Below, piece by piece: positions 49,257 through 50,555 of a DNA stretch of 50,555 nt. How positions within the stretch are numbered: position 1 is the stretch's first letter; each line of letters opens with the position of its first letter. The notes below the pieces were generated by a model. That model had not been told where the DNA came from. It worked only from the letters and a program-made list of their open reading frames with translations, and searched no databases. Location of the stretch: the NCBI GenBank assembly GCA_002773845.1, contig PEZZ01000035.1, positions 1-50,555 of the forward strand. Direction: 5' to 3'. Source of the stretch: Candidatus Buchananbacteria bacterium CG10_big_fil_rev_8_21_14_0_10_42_9 (lineage in GTDB: Bacteria > Patescibacteriota > Patescibacteriia > Buchananbacterales > 21-14-0-10-42-9). The position numbers and the translations under genes are program-made.

Positions 49257-49950
49257 GATTTTAGTGATTGTGCCAACTTACAATGAAGAAGGGACAATAG
49301 GTGAATTATTAGATCGGCTTTTAAAGCTTGATTTAGAGTTAGATATTTTGGTGGTGGATGACGGCGATGATTTGACAGGGAATATCGTGAATGAAAAGCA
49401 ACGCCAGCATAAAAATATTTACTTAATAAAGCGCCAATCTAAATCGGGCAGAGGCACAGCTGTGCTGGAAGGGTTGCTATTTGGCTTAAAACAAGATTAT
49501 GATTACTTTGTAGAAATGGATGCGGATTTTTCTCATCCGCCTGAAGAATTGCCAGAACTTATGAAATTAGCCGAACCAAACAAAGTTGTTATTGCCTCAC
49601 GCTATATCAAAGGCAGCCGAATCGAGAATTGGCCAATTAGGCGCAGGCTTTTTAGCCACATGGCAAATTTTTACGCTAAATTGGTTTTAGGTATCCCAAT
49701 CCATGATTACACAACGGGCTACCGGGTGTATGGCCGCACTGCGATTGAAAGCTTGGACTTTGAAAAGTTTAAATCAGCGGGTTATATTGTTTTATCTGAG
49801 ATTGCATACCAGTTATATAAAAATGGGGTGCAGTTTGCTGAACGTAAAACAGTGTTTGTTAATCGTGAAAGAGGGGAGTCCAGCTTTTCTTTGCAAGAAG
49901 TTAAGGAAGCATTTGCGGCTGTATGGAGAATCAAAAAAGAGTTTAAATAA
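49249..49950 (+). CDS. Polyprenol-phosphate mannose synthase-like GT2
   Basis: A 233-residue GT2 glycosyltransferase of the DPM1/Ppm1 type, which moves mannose (or a related sugar) from GDP-mannose to a polyprenyl phosphate at the cytoplasmic membrane face. It shows VIVPTYNEEGTIGELLDRLL, the metal-binding YFVEMDADFSHPPEELPEL, ASRYIKGSRIENWPIRRR and the acceptor segment YTTGYRVY. It lacks a C-terminal membrane helix, like single-domain DPM1. The likely user of its product is the GT-C enzyme at 32756. It overlaps the preceding gene by 8 bp and is the last plus-strand gene of the cluster. Confidence 0.92.
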   Translation: MSKILVIVPTYNEEGTIGELLDRLLKLDLELDILVVDDGDDLTGNIVNEKQRQHKNIYLIKRQSKSGRGTAVLEGLLFGLKQDYDYFVEMDADFSHPPEELPELMKLAEPNKVVIASRYIKGSRIENWPIRRRLFSHMANFYAKLVLGIPIHDYTTGYRVYGRTAIESLDFEKFKSAGYIVLSEIAYQLYKNGVQFAERKTVFVNRERGESSFSLQEVKEAFAAVWRIKKEFK

Positions 49951-49977
49951 GGACAGGCTTTAAGCCTGCCCATGTGG

Positions 49978-50553
49978 TTACTGTTTTTCTACAAAATCTT
50001 TCTCCAAGAATTGCGCGCCAATTGACCATCGATATCGCCCTAAGCGCATAGGCTTGAAACCGTGGTAGAATGGCGCTTTTGAATCGTAAATCAAGCAAGA
50101 ATTTTTCAAGTTAGTTGGTTCAAAAATAACATCGTCTCCCATTGCGTCGTTGGTTAACGTTAGTCCTCCGGCATTTTTACCTCCGTTGCCATTAACAAAG
50201 AAAAATACGTTGATAACGTTTTGAGCTAGATCATTGTTGTATATTCCGTCACGATGGGGCACAACTTGCGTCCCGGGATATGATTTGTGCATCGCGAAAG
50301 AATACGAAACAAAATCTTTATCTTTGCCAATAAAATTTTTAATGCGGTTTTGGAATTTTTCTGTCCGTAAGTAGTCGAGCATTTTTTTCACTGTTGGGTG
50401 GTATTTAAAACTTTCGGGCACAGGCTCACCATACGACCAAGCCATACCTCGGTCGTAATTTTTGGTAATTTTTGTTGGCGGTTCAAGCCAATACCTTTTA
50501 GGCCAATACTTGATTAATTCTTTATAGAAAGATTGGTCAAATATGTTTTCTAC
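49978..50553 (-). CDS. 2-oxoglutarate/Fe(II) oxygenase, 5' end outside window
   Basis: At least 191 residues of a prolyl-4-hydroxylase-type 2OG-Fe(II) dioxygenase. The metal triad is HRD in VVPHRDGIYNN and the distal His in PFYHGFKPM. The 2-oxoglutarate-binding Arg is in GRYRWSIG. The ATG at 50445 is internal: the frame stays open to the window edge with a typical N-terminal segment (VENIFDQSFYKELIKYW), so the true start lies outside. Family members hydroxylate proteins or small molecules. It faces the glycan cluster on the opposite strand; any role there is unproven. Confidence 0.88.
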   Translation of the reverse strand, partial: VENIFDQSFYKELIKYWPKRYWLEPPTKITKNYDRGMAWSYGEPVPESFKYHPTVKKMLDYLRTEKFQNRIKNFIGKDKDFVSYSFAMHKSYPGTQVVPHRDGIYNNDLAQNVINVFFFVNGNGGKNAGGLTLTNDAMGDDVIFEPTNLKNSCLIYDSKAPFYHGFKPMRLGRYRWSIGAQFLEKDFVEKQ

Positions 50554-50555
50554 AA

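Overview
The window (50,555 bp, moderately AT-rich) reads as a chromosomal segment of a Candidate Phyla Radiation (Patescibacteria) bacterium. Supporting signs are tightly overlapping small genes, often joined by TAATG or ATGA stop/start junctions. Other signs are DUF5667-type and SPFH proteins, Wzy-like ligases fused to TPR repeats, secreted proteins carrying a shared surface module, a TviB-type sugar dehydrogenase, and many small palindromic intergenic repeats. No stop-codon reassignment is needed to read the genes. The phylum is inferred from gene content, not from a marker gene.

Layout. 1-2.8 kb: the 3' end of an ABC exporter gene, an inositol-monophosphatase-family gene, tRNA-Pro(CGG), and three tandem minus-strand two-helix membrane proteins, each with its own promoter and strong ribosome binding site. 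2.9-6.9 kb: RarA, a NUDIX hydrolase, an SPFH protein and small hypotheticals. 6.9-10.2 kb: a minus-strand operon led by a small helix-turn-helix protein, continuing through three membrane proteins and ending with an HtrA-like protein that has lost its catalytic triad. 10.3-12.0 kb: an ECF-like sigma factor overlapping a DUF5667 membrane protein that may control it. 12.0-25.5 kb: a cell-surface region with a 1206-residue S-layer-like protein behind a structured leader, then an operon (surface beta-propeller protein, TPR protein, two paralogous Wzy/O-antigen-ligase-like membrane proteins with TPR tails), then two more secreted proteins. Three of the surface proteins share one roughly 140-residue module.

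25.5-50 kb: a long, almost entirely plus-strand glycan cluster. It encodes seven GT4-like glycosyltransferases on the plus strand and one on the minus strand, a GT-C membrane glycosyltransferase, a polyprenol-phosphate-mannose synthase-like GT2 and several nucleotide-sugar enzymes. The sugar enzymes are a UDP-glucuronate 4-epimerase-like SDR, a TviB/WbpA-like dehydrogenase, RMD, GMD, a ColD-like PLP protein with His in place of the catalytic Lys, and a GDP-fucose-synthase-like SDR lacking both epimerase residues. Inside the cluster is a three-gene block of a CotH-kinase/beta-helix protein, a VTC (polyphosphate polymerase-type) protein and a DUF4956 membrane protein. A partial 2-oxoglutarate/Fe(II) oxygenase lies at the right edge on the opposite strand.

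How the parts may work together (inference): the sugar-nucleotide enzymes supply GDP-rhamnose, a GDP-3,6-dideoxyhexose and uronic or HexNAcA sugars. The glycosyltransferases assemble glycans on lipid carriers, and the Wzy/ligase-like proteins move them onto polymer or surface protein. The S-layer-like proteins are the likely acceptors.

Three families of palindromic repeat sit between genes. One family has GTCAT/ATGAC ends, and one copy encloses a GIY-YIG nuclease gene, suggesting an autonomous mobile element with non-autonomous relatives. A second family is confined to the glycan cluster and appears to supply GGAGG ribosome-binding sequences to some of the genes it precedes.
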